53,013 nt of DNA from Opitutales bacterium (lineage in GTDB: Bacteria; Verrucomicrobiota; Verrucomicrobiia; Opitutales; Oceanipulchritudinaceae): assembly GCA_007133065.1 (NCBI GenBank), contig SLNJ01000063.1, positions 1 to 53,013 on the forward strand, written 5' to 3'. A program made the translations under genes and the position numbers. The notes below the pieces were generated by a model. It was not told the origin of the DNA, did not search any database, and saw only the letters and a program-made list of their open reading frames with translations. Positions 20,525 through 28,407 of this stretch are shown in pieces; the stretch's first letter is position 1, and each line of letters opens with the position of its first letter.

Positions 20525-20983
20525 ATGACCAATCCGGGAACCCTTTATCAGCAGATCATTCTACGCCACAGCCGGGAATCTCCGCACGAGCGTCGGATCG
20601 CTCCGCCACGCGTCGAGGGCAGCGGAAACAACCCGCGTTGCGGGGACGTCGTACAGGTCGCGATCCGGGTTGAGGGGGGGGTGATCTCCGAGGCCGGTTT
20701 CACGGGGGAAGGGTGTGCTCTCTCCAGGGCCTCGGCGTCGCTTCTCTGTGAAGCGATCCAGGGGCAAAGCGTTGCGGCGGCGCTGCGATTGGCTGCCGAG
20801 TTGCGCGTGCTGCTTTCACGCTCGGAGCCTTCGACACAGGGGTGGGAGTCGCTGGGCCGATTGGCCGCGTTGTCCGCGGCTGCGGATTTCCCGGCACGAC
20901 ATCGCTGCGTGACCCTCGCATGGAGCGCCCTGGAAGAGGCGATTCGGGCTCTTCCCTCCGGACTCGATGTGGACCGTCAATGA
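20525..20983 (+). CDS. sufU: SufU-type sulfur-transfer/scaffold protein
   Basis: Zinc-dependent sulfur acceptor for SufS in organisms lacking SufE, of the NifU/IscU N-terminal family. The 152 residues carry all expected ligands: C39 and D41 in NNPRCGD, C64 in GEGCALSRASASL, and C128 in RHRCVTLAW. The SufU-specific insertion of about 20 residues lies between the second and third cysteines. The pairing with sufS supports a SufS-SufU route. The start is the first ATG giving the usual MTNPGTLYQQII N-terminus. Confidence 0.9.
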   Translation: MTNPGTLYQQIILRHSRESPHERRIAPPRVEGSGNNPRCGDVVQVAIRVEGGVISEAGFTGEGCALSRASASLLCEAIQGQSVAAALRLAAELRVLLSRSEPSTQGWESLGRLAALSAAADFPARHRCVTLAWSALEEAIRALPSGLDVDRQ

Positions 20984-21213
20984 AACGATCGGCTCTTCGG
21001 GGGCTGTGGACGATCAAAGCGCGGGGCGTGTGATTCGTCTGTATCCGCCATGGTGAAAAGGCGGGATGTCTACACACGGACTGGCACGTGTCGGTACGTC
21101 GTTGCCGGCTTCAGCCGGAAAGCGCGTGTGTGGGGGACGGGCGCGCTCGATTCCACCTGAAGGCGGACTACGTGCAAGGGGTGCGTCCGGGTATGTAGTG
21201 CCGGAAGACGGTG

Positions 21214-21921
21214 TTACTCGCCTTCGCGATCACCCCAGGACCGCCGCAGTTCGTCGCGGCAATCGTTCATGACGCGGAGGCAGACCTCGCGCAGATCAAA
21301 GAGGCGCACCCGGGATTCGCGCACGAACGCGCGGCCCGGGCGGGATTCCGTGTTCACCAATTTGGGGAGGATCGCGAAGGCGCTGTTGATCGCTGAGAGT
21401 GCGAACTTGAGCTGGCAGACGGCAAGGGCGTAGTCGCCCATGTCCAGCGCGCTGACGGCAAGAATCGCGTTGCTTTCCGCCTGGTGAAGGGCCTGTGCGT
21501 AATTCCAAAGCTCCCGGGGCGAGGTCCTGTCGACATGGGCATCAGCAAAGCGTTCGCACAGTTGGCGCAACACGCGATGAAGGCCGCGGATGACGACAAA
21601 GACCGGGTGGCGGTGCAGGGTGTACGGATCGGTATCGTCATCATGCAGGTCATCCGGGTCGAGGGAATCGAGGTGTGACTGCACTTCTTCATCGGACGGG
21701 AGATCGGTGACTGACCAATCGTCGCTGTCCCATCCCATGAGGTGAGCCACCTCGTCAATGTGGCCGGGATGATCCTTGTGCTGCGCGTATAGCTCGTTGA
21801 AGCGCGAAATTTCCGCTTCGTGCCTCTTGAGAAACTGTTGCCAATCAAATTCGTTCCACGTTAGTTCACCTCGATCGTCCCAGTCTCCCTCCGGTTGACC
21901 TTCGAAATTGTAGTTACTCAT
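21214..21921 (-). CDS. Acidic hypothetical protein
   Basis: Not recognised. The 235-residue product has a strongly acidic N-terminal half with many Asp, Glu and Trp (WDDRGELTWNEFDWQQFLKR; LDPDDLHDDDTDPYT at about 86-100). The C-terminal half (about 105-235) looks all-helical (LWNYAQALHQAESNAILAV; QLKFALSAINSAFAILPKL). No signal peptide or membrane segment is seen. A strong Shine-Dalgarno (AAGGAGG) precedes the ATG, unusual for this window and suggesting efficient translation. It is convergent with sufU across a 230-bp gap containing a small CCGGC-TTCA-GCCGG hairpin at 21105-21118. Confidence 0.75.
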   Translation of the reverse strand: MSNYNFEGQPEGDWDDRGELTWNEFDWQQFLKRHEAEISRFNELYAQHKDHPGHIDEVAHLMGWDSDDWSVTDLPSDEEVQSHLDSLDPDDLHDDDTDPYTLHRHPVFVVIRGLHRVLRQLCERFADAHVDRTSPRELWNYAQALHQAESNAILAVSALDMGDYALAVCQLKFALSAINSAFAILPKLVNTESRPGRAFVRESRVRLFDLREVCLRVMNDCRDELRRSWGDREGE

Positions 21922-22199
21922 ATCGTGGGAGCCTCCTTTTACTTCGACACCACACTGTCAGACTCAGGTGAGAAATCAATGCATTTCCATGATATTTTCC
22001 GGCGGCGGCATGGGTCGGACACCGTCTTTGTCGATGCGAGCCGGGAGACGGTCGTGTGTGCCTCGTCCAGGCTGGGGCTCGACGAGAATCGGAGCTGATG
22101 CCCATAGATTCCAGGACGGGAGAGGAATCTCTGCACATATTCACAAAATTGAGTAAAAATGCTGGCTATACGCCGCTTTTGTTTGCAAGGATCGTCCCC

Positions 22200-22481
22200 A
22201 TGCCTGAGGAGAACGTATTTTCCTTGCGAGCTCATTTCTCCGGGCGGGTCCAGGGTGTTGGATTTCGCTACAAGGTGCTGCAGATCGCCCGGGAGTTCGA
22301 TGTTGCCGGTTATGTCCAAAACCTTGCTGACGGGCGGGTGCGGATGGAAGCCGAAGGTGCCGAGAAGGAGGTGCGCGCCTTTTTCGACCGTGCGCAGGAG
22401 GTATTGAACGTGTTTATTCGGAAGACCGAGGAAGCGACGGAACGACGTCCTCCGACGTTTTCCGGGTTCGAAATCCGTTGA
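22200..22481 (+). CDS. acyP: Acylphosphatase
   Basis: Hydrolyses carboxyl-phosphate bonds such as acetyl phosphate. The 93 residues have FSGRVQGVGFRYKV with the catalytic Arg, and GYVQNLADGRVRMEAEG with the catalytic Asn. AAGGA is 8 nt upstream of the ATG. It is followed 7 bp later by the ABC ATPase gene, so it is probably the first gene of that operon; a functional link is not established. The 278-bp divergent gap before it shows no clear promoter. Confidence 0.93.
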   Translation: MPEENVFSLRAHFSGRVQGVGFRYKVLQIAREFDVAGYVQNLADGRVRMEAEGAEKEVRAFFDRAQEVLNVFIRKTEEATERRPPTFSGFEIR

Positions 22482-22488
22482 ATCGAGT

Positions 22489-23361
22489 ATGGAAAGGACG
22501 TCCGCCGTCTCCATCCAGAATGTCCGCAAGACGTATCGTCGCGGGTGGCGCGGTCGGCGGACTCGCGCGCTCGACGGGGTCTGTTTCGAGCTTCAGGAAG
22601 GGGAGATCGGCGCGTTCATCGGGCCGAACGGCTCCGGGAAGAGCACCACCATGCGGATTTTGCTCGGGCTGCTGGAGGCCGACTCGGGGACCGCGGCGAT
22701 TTTCGGTTGCTCCGGGACGGATCCGCAGGTCCGCAGGCGGGTTGGATTTCTGCCGGAAGCCCCGGTCTTCTACGGGTTCGTGAGCGGCCGGGAGTTCGTG
22801 GAGTACGCGGCCCGCCTGTGCGGGGCGTCGGGCGGATCGGTCGCGCGGCGTGCCGGTGCGATACTTGAGCGGGTCGGGTTGGCGGATGCCAGCGACCGGC
22901 CGATCCGAGACTACTCCAAAGGGATGGTCCAGCGGCTGGGGCTTGCTCAGGCGATGGTCCACAATCCCGACCTGCTTGTGCTCGACGAGCCGATGGCGGG
23001 AGTCGATCCGATCGGTGTCACCGGGATCGTGCGTCTGTGTGAAACGCTGCGGGAGCGGGGTACGACCATTCTGCTCGCATCGCATGCGTTGTCGTGGGTT
23101 GCATCGCTCTGTGACCGCGTTGCGATCTTCGACCGCGGACAGATTCTATGGAATGGGTGTATGGACGATTTGCCGGAGTCCGGGGACCGCTGGAGTCTGG
23201 ACGTCGATGGATACGCTCCCGGGAAACGCGTTCCGGTGGCGGCTGCTTTGGAGTCGTGCGGGGTGCGGCTCGCATCCGTTGGGCGCTCCGGCGCGGTGTT
23301 GGAGCGCCGATTTGTCGAACGGATCGAAACGGCGCGGGGTGAGCGGGGGTGGGCGGAGTGA
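22489..23361 (+). CDS. ABC transporter ATP-binding protein
   Basis: Energises a two-component ABC exporter. In the 290 residues: Walker A GPNGSGKST at about 45-53, signature YSKGMVQRLGLAQA (a YSxGM variant common in ABC-2 type exporters), Walker B LLVLDEPMAGVDP, and the switch histidine in ASHAL. A C-terminal domain of about 70 residues after the H-loop resembles the regulatory extension of ABC-2 type ATPases. The permease gene overlaps its 3' end. Substrate unknown. Confidence 0.92.
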   Translation: MERTSAVSIQNVRKTYRRGWRGRRTRALDGVCFELQEGEIGAFIGPNGSGKSTTMRILLGLLEADSGTAAIFGCSGTDPQVRRRVGFLPEAPVFYGFVSGREFVEYAARLCGASGGSVARRAGAILERVGLADASDRPIRDYSKGMVQRLGLAQAMVHNPDLLVLDEPMAGVDPIGVTGIVRLCETLRERGTTILLASHALSWVASLCDRVAIFDRGQILWNGCMDDLPESGDRWSLDVDGYAPGKRVPVAAALESCGVRLASVGRSGAVLERRFVERIETARGERGWAE

Positions 23362-24194
23362 ACAAGCGGGCGCACGGCATCCGGTCGATCGGGTTGATTG
23401 CGGCGAACACGGTCCGTGGGGCGGTGCGAGGCAGGCACTTCGCGGTGATCGGCCTGCTCGCACTGTTGATGGGCCTGTTCGCTGCGGTGCTGCGCGACCT
23501 CGACTTCGGGGGCGAAGCATGGCGATTCCTGTTGAACTCCGGTCTTGGAATCATGTGGTTGTTCGGGAGTATTCTGGCGGTTGTTCTGCCTGCGGGGCTC
23601 TACTTCTCCGATCTTGAGAATCGCACGGCGATCGCAATTCTGGCGAAACCGATCTCCCGCGGGGTGTACCTCACCGGCACGTTCGGGGGCGTCGTGATCG
23701 CCGTGGGCGCCTTCACTGTGGCGTTGTACGGTCTGCTGACCCTCTTGTTGATCTGGTGCGCAACGGTGCCCTCGGGGGTCGGGCCGGGAATGATGGGTAC
23801 GGCTTCACCGGTAAGCTATGTTGCGGTGGCGGCGGCGTCGGGATTGATATGGCAGTATTGCGCCGTGGTTGCCGCGGTGACGCTTTTCGTCGCGAGCTTC
23901 AGCCAGAGTATGATCTACACAGTATCCGTCAGTTTCCTGATCGTGCTTGCGGGTCAGGTCCAATCGGCCGCGGCAGAGGCCGCGCAGATGCTTGATCCGG
24001 GGTTCTGGCAGGCGGGCGTTGGACTGTTCGCAACGCTCGTGCCAAACCTGCGGGTCTTCTATATCGGAGATCTCCTCGGGAGCGGGGTTCCCCTGTCATT
24101 GGCGGGTATTGGTGGAATCCTCCTCTACGGATTCATCTACTCGAGTATTTTCCTCGGCCTTGGCATCCTGGGATTTCGCTGCCGTGAACTGTGA
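23358..24194 (+). CDS. ABC-2 type transporter permease
   Basis: Integral membrane partner of the preceding ATPase. About six hydrophobic segments are visible (for example HFAVIGLLALLMGLFAAV, MWLFGSILAVVLPAGLYF, LLYGFIYSSIFLGLGILGF). The segment DLENRTAIAILAKPISRGVY resembles the coupling region of ABC-2 permeases (NLI-type protein family). I choose GTG at 23358 because it overlaps the ATPase stop as GTGA; a GTG at 23349 would add three residues. Length is 278 residues. Location: inner membrane. Confidence 0.85.
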   Translation: MNKRAHGIRSIGLIAANTVRGAVRGRHFAVIGLLALLMGLFAAVLRDLDFGGEAWRFLLNSGLGIMWLFGSILAVVLPAGLYFSDLENRTAIAILAKPISRGVYLTGTFGGVVIAVGAFTVALYGLLTLLLIWCATVPSGVGPGMMGTASPVSYVAVAAASGLIWQYCAVVAAVTLFVASFSQSMIYTVSVSFLIVLAGQVQSAAAEAAQMLDPGFWQAGVGLFATLVPNLRVFYIGDLLGSGVPLSLAGIGGILLYGFIYSSIFLGLGILGFRCREL

Positions 24195-24966
24195 ACGAGT
24201 CGATCGGGGCTGGAGGCGATTGCGGAGGCCGTTGTCGGGGGTGGTGGCAGGGGCGGTGCTGCTTTTCACGGGATGGTCGGGCGAGGCATGGATCGAAACC
24301 GTTTGCGCGGAAGCGCTCCCCGGCAGGACGGTTGCGTACGGTGAACTGCGGTCCGCGCCGATGCTCGCGGAGCATTGCCTCGCCGGGGTGCTGGGAGGCC
24401 TGCGAGCTCCCGTGCGCGATCTCCTGTGGCTGCGTGCCTACCTGGCCTGGGAGCGGCGGGATGCGACCGGCCTGGACCGGCACCTCCGCCTCGCTGTGCG
24501 CGTGGATCCGCGGGCGCTGCACCCGTGGTTGGAGGGGGCGCGAATGATGGCCTACGACCTGCCGCGCTGGGAGCCTGCCGAGGACGAACCGGCGTGGGGA
24601 GTCGTTCGTCGGAGGCATGCGTTGCGTGCGCTCGAATTCCTTGAAGCGGCCCGGCACTACCACTCCGGGGAGCCGCGGGTGGTGCTCGAAGCCGCCCTGA
24701 TCTGGCTGCATCAAATGAAGGATCCGGCCCGTGCCGCCGACCTGTTCGGCGCGGCGGCGACGATGTCCGGAGCGCCCTATTATGCGGGTCGGATCCGGGG
24801 TGAGTTGCTCTGGCGGATGGGGAGGCTCGAAGAGGCCTACGACTGGTACCGTGCAATTTATCCCACGCTTCCCGATGGGGTGCCGGAGGCACGAAAGACG
24901 TGGGTCGCCGAACGCATTGCGATGATGGAGAAGGTTCTCGGGCGCAGCGGGGTGGGTGAGGAGTGA
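24184..24966 (+). CDS. Membrane-anchored helical-repeat (TPR-like) protein
   Basis: Begins at a GTG that overlaps the permease by 11 bp. The 260-residue product has an N-terminal membrane segment (LSGVVAGAVLLFTGWSGEAW, about 16-35), then GGLRAPVRDLLWLRAYLAW, a motif I associate with TPR proteins encoded beside ABC exporters. Helical repeats follow (LEAALIWLHQMKDPARAADL; LWRMGRLEEAYDWYRAIYPT). It probably sits in the envelope with the repeats outside the membrane and may assist the exporter. Role is inferred from operon context only. Confidence 0.7.
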   Translation: MNCERVDRGWRRLRRPLSGVVAGAVLLFTGWSGEAWIETVCAEALPGRTVAYGELRSAPMLAEHCLAGVLGGLRAPVRDLLWLRAYLAWERRDATGLDRHLRLAVRVDPRALHPWLEGARMMAYDLPRWEPAEDEPAWGVVRRRHALRALEFLEAARHYHSGEPRVVLEAALIWLHQMKDPARAADLFGAAATMSGAPYYAGRIRGELLWRMGRLEEAYDWYRAIYPTLPDGVPEARKTWVAERIAMMEKVLGRSGVGEE

Positions 24967-25041
24967 GAGTCAAAGTGAAAGGGGAAAGAGAAGCTCCGGG
25001 AGAGGAAATTTTGCTTTCTTCCGGCGGCGAGGGGTACCATT

Positions 25042-26034
25042 GTGTTGTCCGTGCTGGAGAACCTGGAACGAGTCGACGCGGCCATGCCATGGTTTTTCCC
25101 GGTATGGGTTTTCCTCCTGGGGGCATGCGTTGGAAGCTTTCTCAACGTGTGCATTTATCGCATTCCGTACGCGCAATCCGTGGTGCGTCCGGGGTCGCAT
25201 TGCGGCTGTGGGGCGCCGATCCGCTGGTTCGATAATATTCCGGTTCTGAGCTGGTTGTTGCTGCTCGGGAGGGCACGGTGCTGCGGACGCCGGTTCAGCG
25301 TGCGCTATCCGGTGATCGAGCTGCTTACGGCGGCCCTCTTTGCGGGCTCTTGGCTGATGCATTCCCCGGGTGTGGCGATTGCGGGGATGGTCTTCCTCTC
25401 CCTGTTGATCGGGGCCGCGTTCATCGACCTCGATCATATGATCATCCCGGATGGATTCAGCATGGGCGGGAGCGTTGCCGGGGTCGTGCTCTCGTTTCTC
25501 GTTCCGGCGTTGCACCTGGCCGAGTGGCAACAGGTTGGTTGGTTCCCGGTCGACAGCCTGCGTTCGGGATTGCACGGAATCTCCGGAGCGCTCATCGGTT
25601 CGGGATTGTTGTTATGGATCGGCCTGCTGGCTGAGAAGATGCTCAGGCGGGAGGCGATGGGTTTTGGCGACGTGAAGCTCATGGGTGCGATCGGAGCGTT
25701 TTGCGGCTGGCAGGGGGCGATATTCGCAATATTCGGGGGGGCCGTTTTCGGATGTGTACTGTACGCGATCGGGTTGATCTGGCGTGGAATATTCGGAAAC
25801 CGAACCAATGGGGAGGGTGCTTCCGGGGAGGCGCCGGAGGCCGGGGAAGCTGGTGCTAAGGTGGACGGGACGACCTCTCGGCCCGCTGCGTTTGACGGGG
25901 AGGCGGAGGCGGCGCCCGGGGAGATCCCCTTCGGCCCGTCGCTGGCAATCGGCGCCGCCCTTTATTTTGTGTGGGCTCATGGGTGGGTCGATCCGTATTT
26001 CCGAATGCTCACAGCGGAGCTGGCCACATTCTGA
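25042..26034 (+). CDS. Prepilin peptidase (type 4 prepilin-like leader peptidase), variant
   Basis: Aspartyl membrane protease that cleaves and N-methylates type IV pilin or pseudopilin precursors. In the 330-residue form: GSFLNVCIYRIP at the N-terminus, catalytic aspartates in FIDLDHMIIPD (D129) and GFGDVKLM (D210), and about eight hydrophobic segments. The zinc-like cysteine motif is altered: CGC at 54-56 and CC at 80-81 replace the usual CxxC pairs. A Gly/Ala/Glu-rich insert of about 50 residues precedes the last helix. The GTG at 25042 is favoured by GAGGGG upstream; ATG at 25084 is an alternative. No pilin gene is nearby. Confidence 0.88.
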   Translation: MLSVLENLERVDAAMPWFFPVWVFLLGACVGSFLNVCIYRIPYAQSVVRPGSHCGCGAPIRWFDNIPVLSWLLLLGRARCCGRRFSVRYPVIELLTAALFAGSWLMHSPGVAIAGMVFLSLLIGAAFIDLDHMIIPDGFSMGGSVAGVVLSFLVPALHLAEWQQVGWFPVDSLRSGLHGISGALIGSGLLLWIGLLAEKMLRREAMGFGDVKLMGAIGAFCGWQGAIFAIFGGAVFGCVLYAIGLIWRGIFGNRTNGEGASGEAPEAGEAGAKVDGTTSRPAAFDGEAEAAPGEIPFGPSLAIGAALYFVWAHGWVDPYFRMLTAELATF

Positions 26035-26065
26035 CCGGGTGTCCAGCCACCGTGGTGAGCAAGGG

Positions 26066-26090
26066 CCGGAAATAGGAATTGCCTTTCCGG
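26066..26090 (+). other. Hairpin between the prepilin peptidase and M23 peptidase genes
   Basis: CCGGAAA at 26066-26072 pairs perfectly with TTTCCGG at 26084-26090 around an 11-nt loop, 15 bp before the M23 start. There is no U-tract. It may separate expression of the two genes. Confidence 0.3.
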
Positions 26091-26105
26091 GCGGGTACCG
26101 GAGTA

Positions 26106-27140
26106 ATGACCACAGTGATGGTACTGAGGATCGTGTGCATCGCCGTGCTGTGCGGCTGCTGTAGCGGTGTGGGAGCGGTGGAGCCGACACGCCTGGTATG
26201 GCCGACACCGAACGCCCCGTTTTCAGAGGGCAGGCCCCTGGATGACTGGGTGCAGCCGACCGCAGCGGGAAACGTGGAATCGGCGTTGTTCGGGTGCGTT
26301 CGCAACGACGGGAATCGCTTTCACGAGGGAATCGACATCAAGGCAACGCAACGGGACCGGCGGGGGGAAGCGACGGATCCGATCTACGCGGCGATGGACG
26401 GGGTCGTGGCGTATATCAACACCACGGCCTGGGCGAGCGGTTACGGCCGTTATGTTGTTCTCGAGCACCCGCACCTGGAGCCGGGAATTCATACATTGTA
26501 CGCGCATCTGCGCAGCGTTGCTCCGGGGTTGAGCGTCGGCCGGAAGGTTGATGCGGGGGAGATCATCGGCACGATGGGGCGATCCGCCGGCGGGTACACC
26601 ATCCCCAGGAGTCGGGCGCATCTTCATTTTGAGATCGGGGTTCGCCTGACGGATGCATTTCAACAGTGGTTCGATCGACAGCCGTTTGAATCACCGAATC
26701 GGCACGGGTTGTACAACGGCATGAATCTGGTCGGGCTGGATCCAGTCGCCTTTTTCCGGCGTTTTTTTCAGGCCGGGCCGGTTGATCCGGCGCAGTTCTT
26801 TACGGACCAGCCCGTCGCATTCACTCTCATGGTGAGTTCCCGGGGCGAGCCCGATTTCGTGCGGCGCTATCCCTCGTTGCGCACGCGCGAACTGCCTTCC
26901 GAAGCGGTGGCGGGGTGGCTGGTCGGATTCACGTGGTACGGGCTTCCGGTCCGCTGGACACCTCTCGGCGAGGAGGCTCACGACGCCCTCGGCGCCCCCG
27001 GTTCGGTTGCCGTGATGAGTGTCGACGAGTCGACATTCCGGGGTCGTGGGTGCCGGGAGATCCTTAGCCTGAGCGGCGAGGGGCCGGTGCTCGAACGCCA
27101 CGGCACCCGGATCGTGCAGCTCCTCTTCGGCTTCCGCTAG
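26106..27140 (+). CDS. M23 family metallopeptidase (LytM/lysostaphin-like)
   Basis: Zinc endopeptidase of the peptidoglycan-hydrolase class, or a regulator of such enzymes. The 344 residues begin with an export signal (VLRIVCIAVLCGCCSG) that could be a lipobox (LCGC, Cys 18). The metal site is intact: H73 and D77 in HEGIDIKA, and HLH at 172-174, with YAHLRSVAPGLSVGRKVDAG between. The C-terminal 140 residues have no recognised domain. It acts outside the inner membrane. It ends 1 bp before the convergent rpmB stop. Confidence 0.9.
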   Translation: MTTVMVLRIVCIAVLCGCCSGVGAVEPTRLVWPTPNAPFSEGRPLDDWVQPTAAGNVESALFGCVRNDGNRFHEGIDIKATQRDRRGEATDPIYAAMDGVVAYINTTAWASGYGRYVVLEHPHLEPGIHTLYAHLRSVAPGLSVGRKVDAGEIIGTMGRSAGGYTIPRSRAHLHFEIGVRLTDAFQQWFDRQPFESPNRHGLYNGMNLVGLDPVAFFRRFFQAGPVDPAQFFTDQPVAFTLMVSSRGEPDFVRRYPSLRTRELPSEAVAGWLVGFTWYGLPVRWTPLGEEAHDALGAPGSVAVMSVDESTFRGRGCREILSLSGEGPVLERHGTRIVQLLFGFR

Positions 27141-27141
27141 C

Positions 27142-27372
27142 TCAGACCTTCTCGACCTTGCCTGCCTTCAGGGCCTTGACGGAGACCCAGATACGCTTGA
27201 TCGAGCCGTTGGGCATTTTTACCCGCACGCGCTGGATGTTCGGCCGAAAGGTGCGGCGTGTCGTCTTCGTAATATGCGTACCAATCCCGCCGCTTTTCTT
27301 GGTTTGACCCTTGCGGTGGATGATACGGCCCTTGCTGGGGTGCTTACCGGTGATTGCGCAAATTCTACCCAT
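27142..27372 (-). CDS. rpmB: 50S ribosomal protein L28
   Basis: The 76-residue product starts MGRICAITGKHPSKGRIIHR and includes RRTFRPNIQRVRV and the basic C-terminus WVSVKALKAGKVEKV. The start is ATG at 27372, with GGAG upstream; the frame is open further upstream without L28 similarity. It lies 25 bp after the MidA-like gene on the same strand, so it may share the cysE transcript. rpmG, its usual neighbour, is absent. Confidence 0.95.
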   Translation of the reverse strand: MGRICAITGKHPSKGRIIHRKGQTKKSGGIGTHITKTTRRTFRPNIQRVRVKMPNGSIKRIWVSVKALKAGKVEKV

Positions 27373-27397
27373 GATTGTTTCTCCGGAAGGAAAAAGG

Positions 27398-28402
27398 TCA
27401 GAGGCTACGACATTGCCCGGGGCATGCAAGCTTTTTTCTCCCGGCTCTCAACACCTGGAACTTGTGCCCGAGGCGGTCCGGATGAATGAGTTCCTGAATA
27501 CGCCGGCGTTCCTCCGCGGAGCCGGCGCCGGATGCCTCGCGCTGGCGCCACCACGGTTCCAGGCCGTGGCGGACGAGGAACTGTTCCTGCCGTTCCAACA
27601 CGATTTCATCGAATCCCGACGCCTCGAGCGTCTCCGTGAGGAAATCCCAGCACACATGGCAGGTGATATCGATTGCTCCCGGGTGCTCGATCAGGTCGGT
27701 CACCATGCGGTGGCGGTGGTACCCGCGGGCCGTTCCCTGGGGGCACTCTTGGGAGAGCTCGTGCCACGACTTGCCGTAATCGAAGCAGAGCAGGGCTCCG
27801 TTCCATGGTTGTGCGACGATCGATTGCAGGAGCTGCGTGGCACGCAGGGGGAGATCGATCTGGTATCCCTCCGGGGCGGACTCCGGGAGCTCGGGGGCGC
27901 CGACGCGCAGCTCCGGGGTCCACGTGGGAAGGAGGCATTCGCCGAGCGCTCCGTTCGCTTGGAGGGTGACGCCCCGCTCCCGCCATCTTCCCTGGTGGAA
28001 CACCAGCCGGTGAAATGGCTGTGCATCCAGCAACTCATTGCAGAAAACGATGCTGGGGGAGGGGATGACGAGCGGATCGTCGAGACGGATCACGCGGAGG
28101 GCGGCGAACGGGTGCGCTATACCGTCCATCGCCGATTTTTCCGGTTCGGCTCCAACTTCCACGAACGTCGCCTGTTCGCAGAACGCTGCGCCCCAGATTT
28201 GGACGGCGGCTGAGCAGATCAGCTCGGCGAAGAGGGGCTGGAAGCTGGCTGCGGTGTAGAAATCCAAACGGGAATCGAGTCCGACGCGGGGACGGGGGCG
28301 GCGGTAGAAGCCAATCTTCGGAGCGTAGAGCGCTTCGTGGATGAACTCCGCGAAGCCGATCGGACCGCGCGCGTTGATCAACCGGCTCAGGTGTTCGTGC
28401 AT
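27398..28402 (-). CDS. MidA/NDUFAF7-like protein with altered SAM-binding loop
   Basis: COG1565-type class I methyltransferase fold. NDUFAF7, the mitochondrial member, methylates an arginine of complex I; bacterial roles are mostly unknown. In the 334 residues: PIGFAEFIHEALYAPKIGFY, LDFYTAASFQPLFAELI, CNELLDAQPFHRLV, LLCFDYGKSWHEL and GAIDITCHVCWDFL match the family. The glycine-rich SAM loop, normally E-x-G-x-G, reads VEVGAEPE, so catalysis is doubtful. It starts 5 bp after the cysE stop, so translation is likely coupled. Confidence 0.75.
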   Translation of the reverse strand: MHEHLSRLINARGPIGFAEFIHEALYAPKIGFYRRPRPRVGLDSRLDFYTAASFQPLFAELICSAAVQIWGAAFCEQATFVEVGAEPEKSAMDGIAHPFAALRVIRLDDPLVIPSPSIVFCNELLDAQPFHRLVFHQGRWRERGVTLQANGALGECLLPTWTPELRVGAPELPESAPEGYQIDLPLRATQLLQSIVAQPWNGALLCFDYGKSWHELSQECPQGTARGYHRHRMVTDLIEHPGAIDITCHVCWDFLTETLEASGFDEIVLERQEQFLVRHGLEPWWRQREASGAGSAEERRRIQELIHPDRLGHKFQVLRAGRKKLACPGQCRSL

Positions 28403-28407
28403 CGGGG

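Noticed and set aside
21105..21118. CCGGC-TTCA-GCCGG stem in the sufU convergent gap as a terminator
   Set aside because: Only five base pairs and no U-run on either strand.
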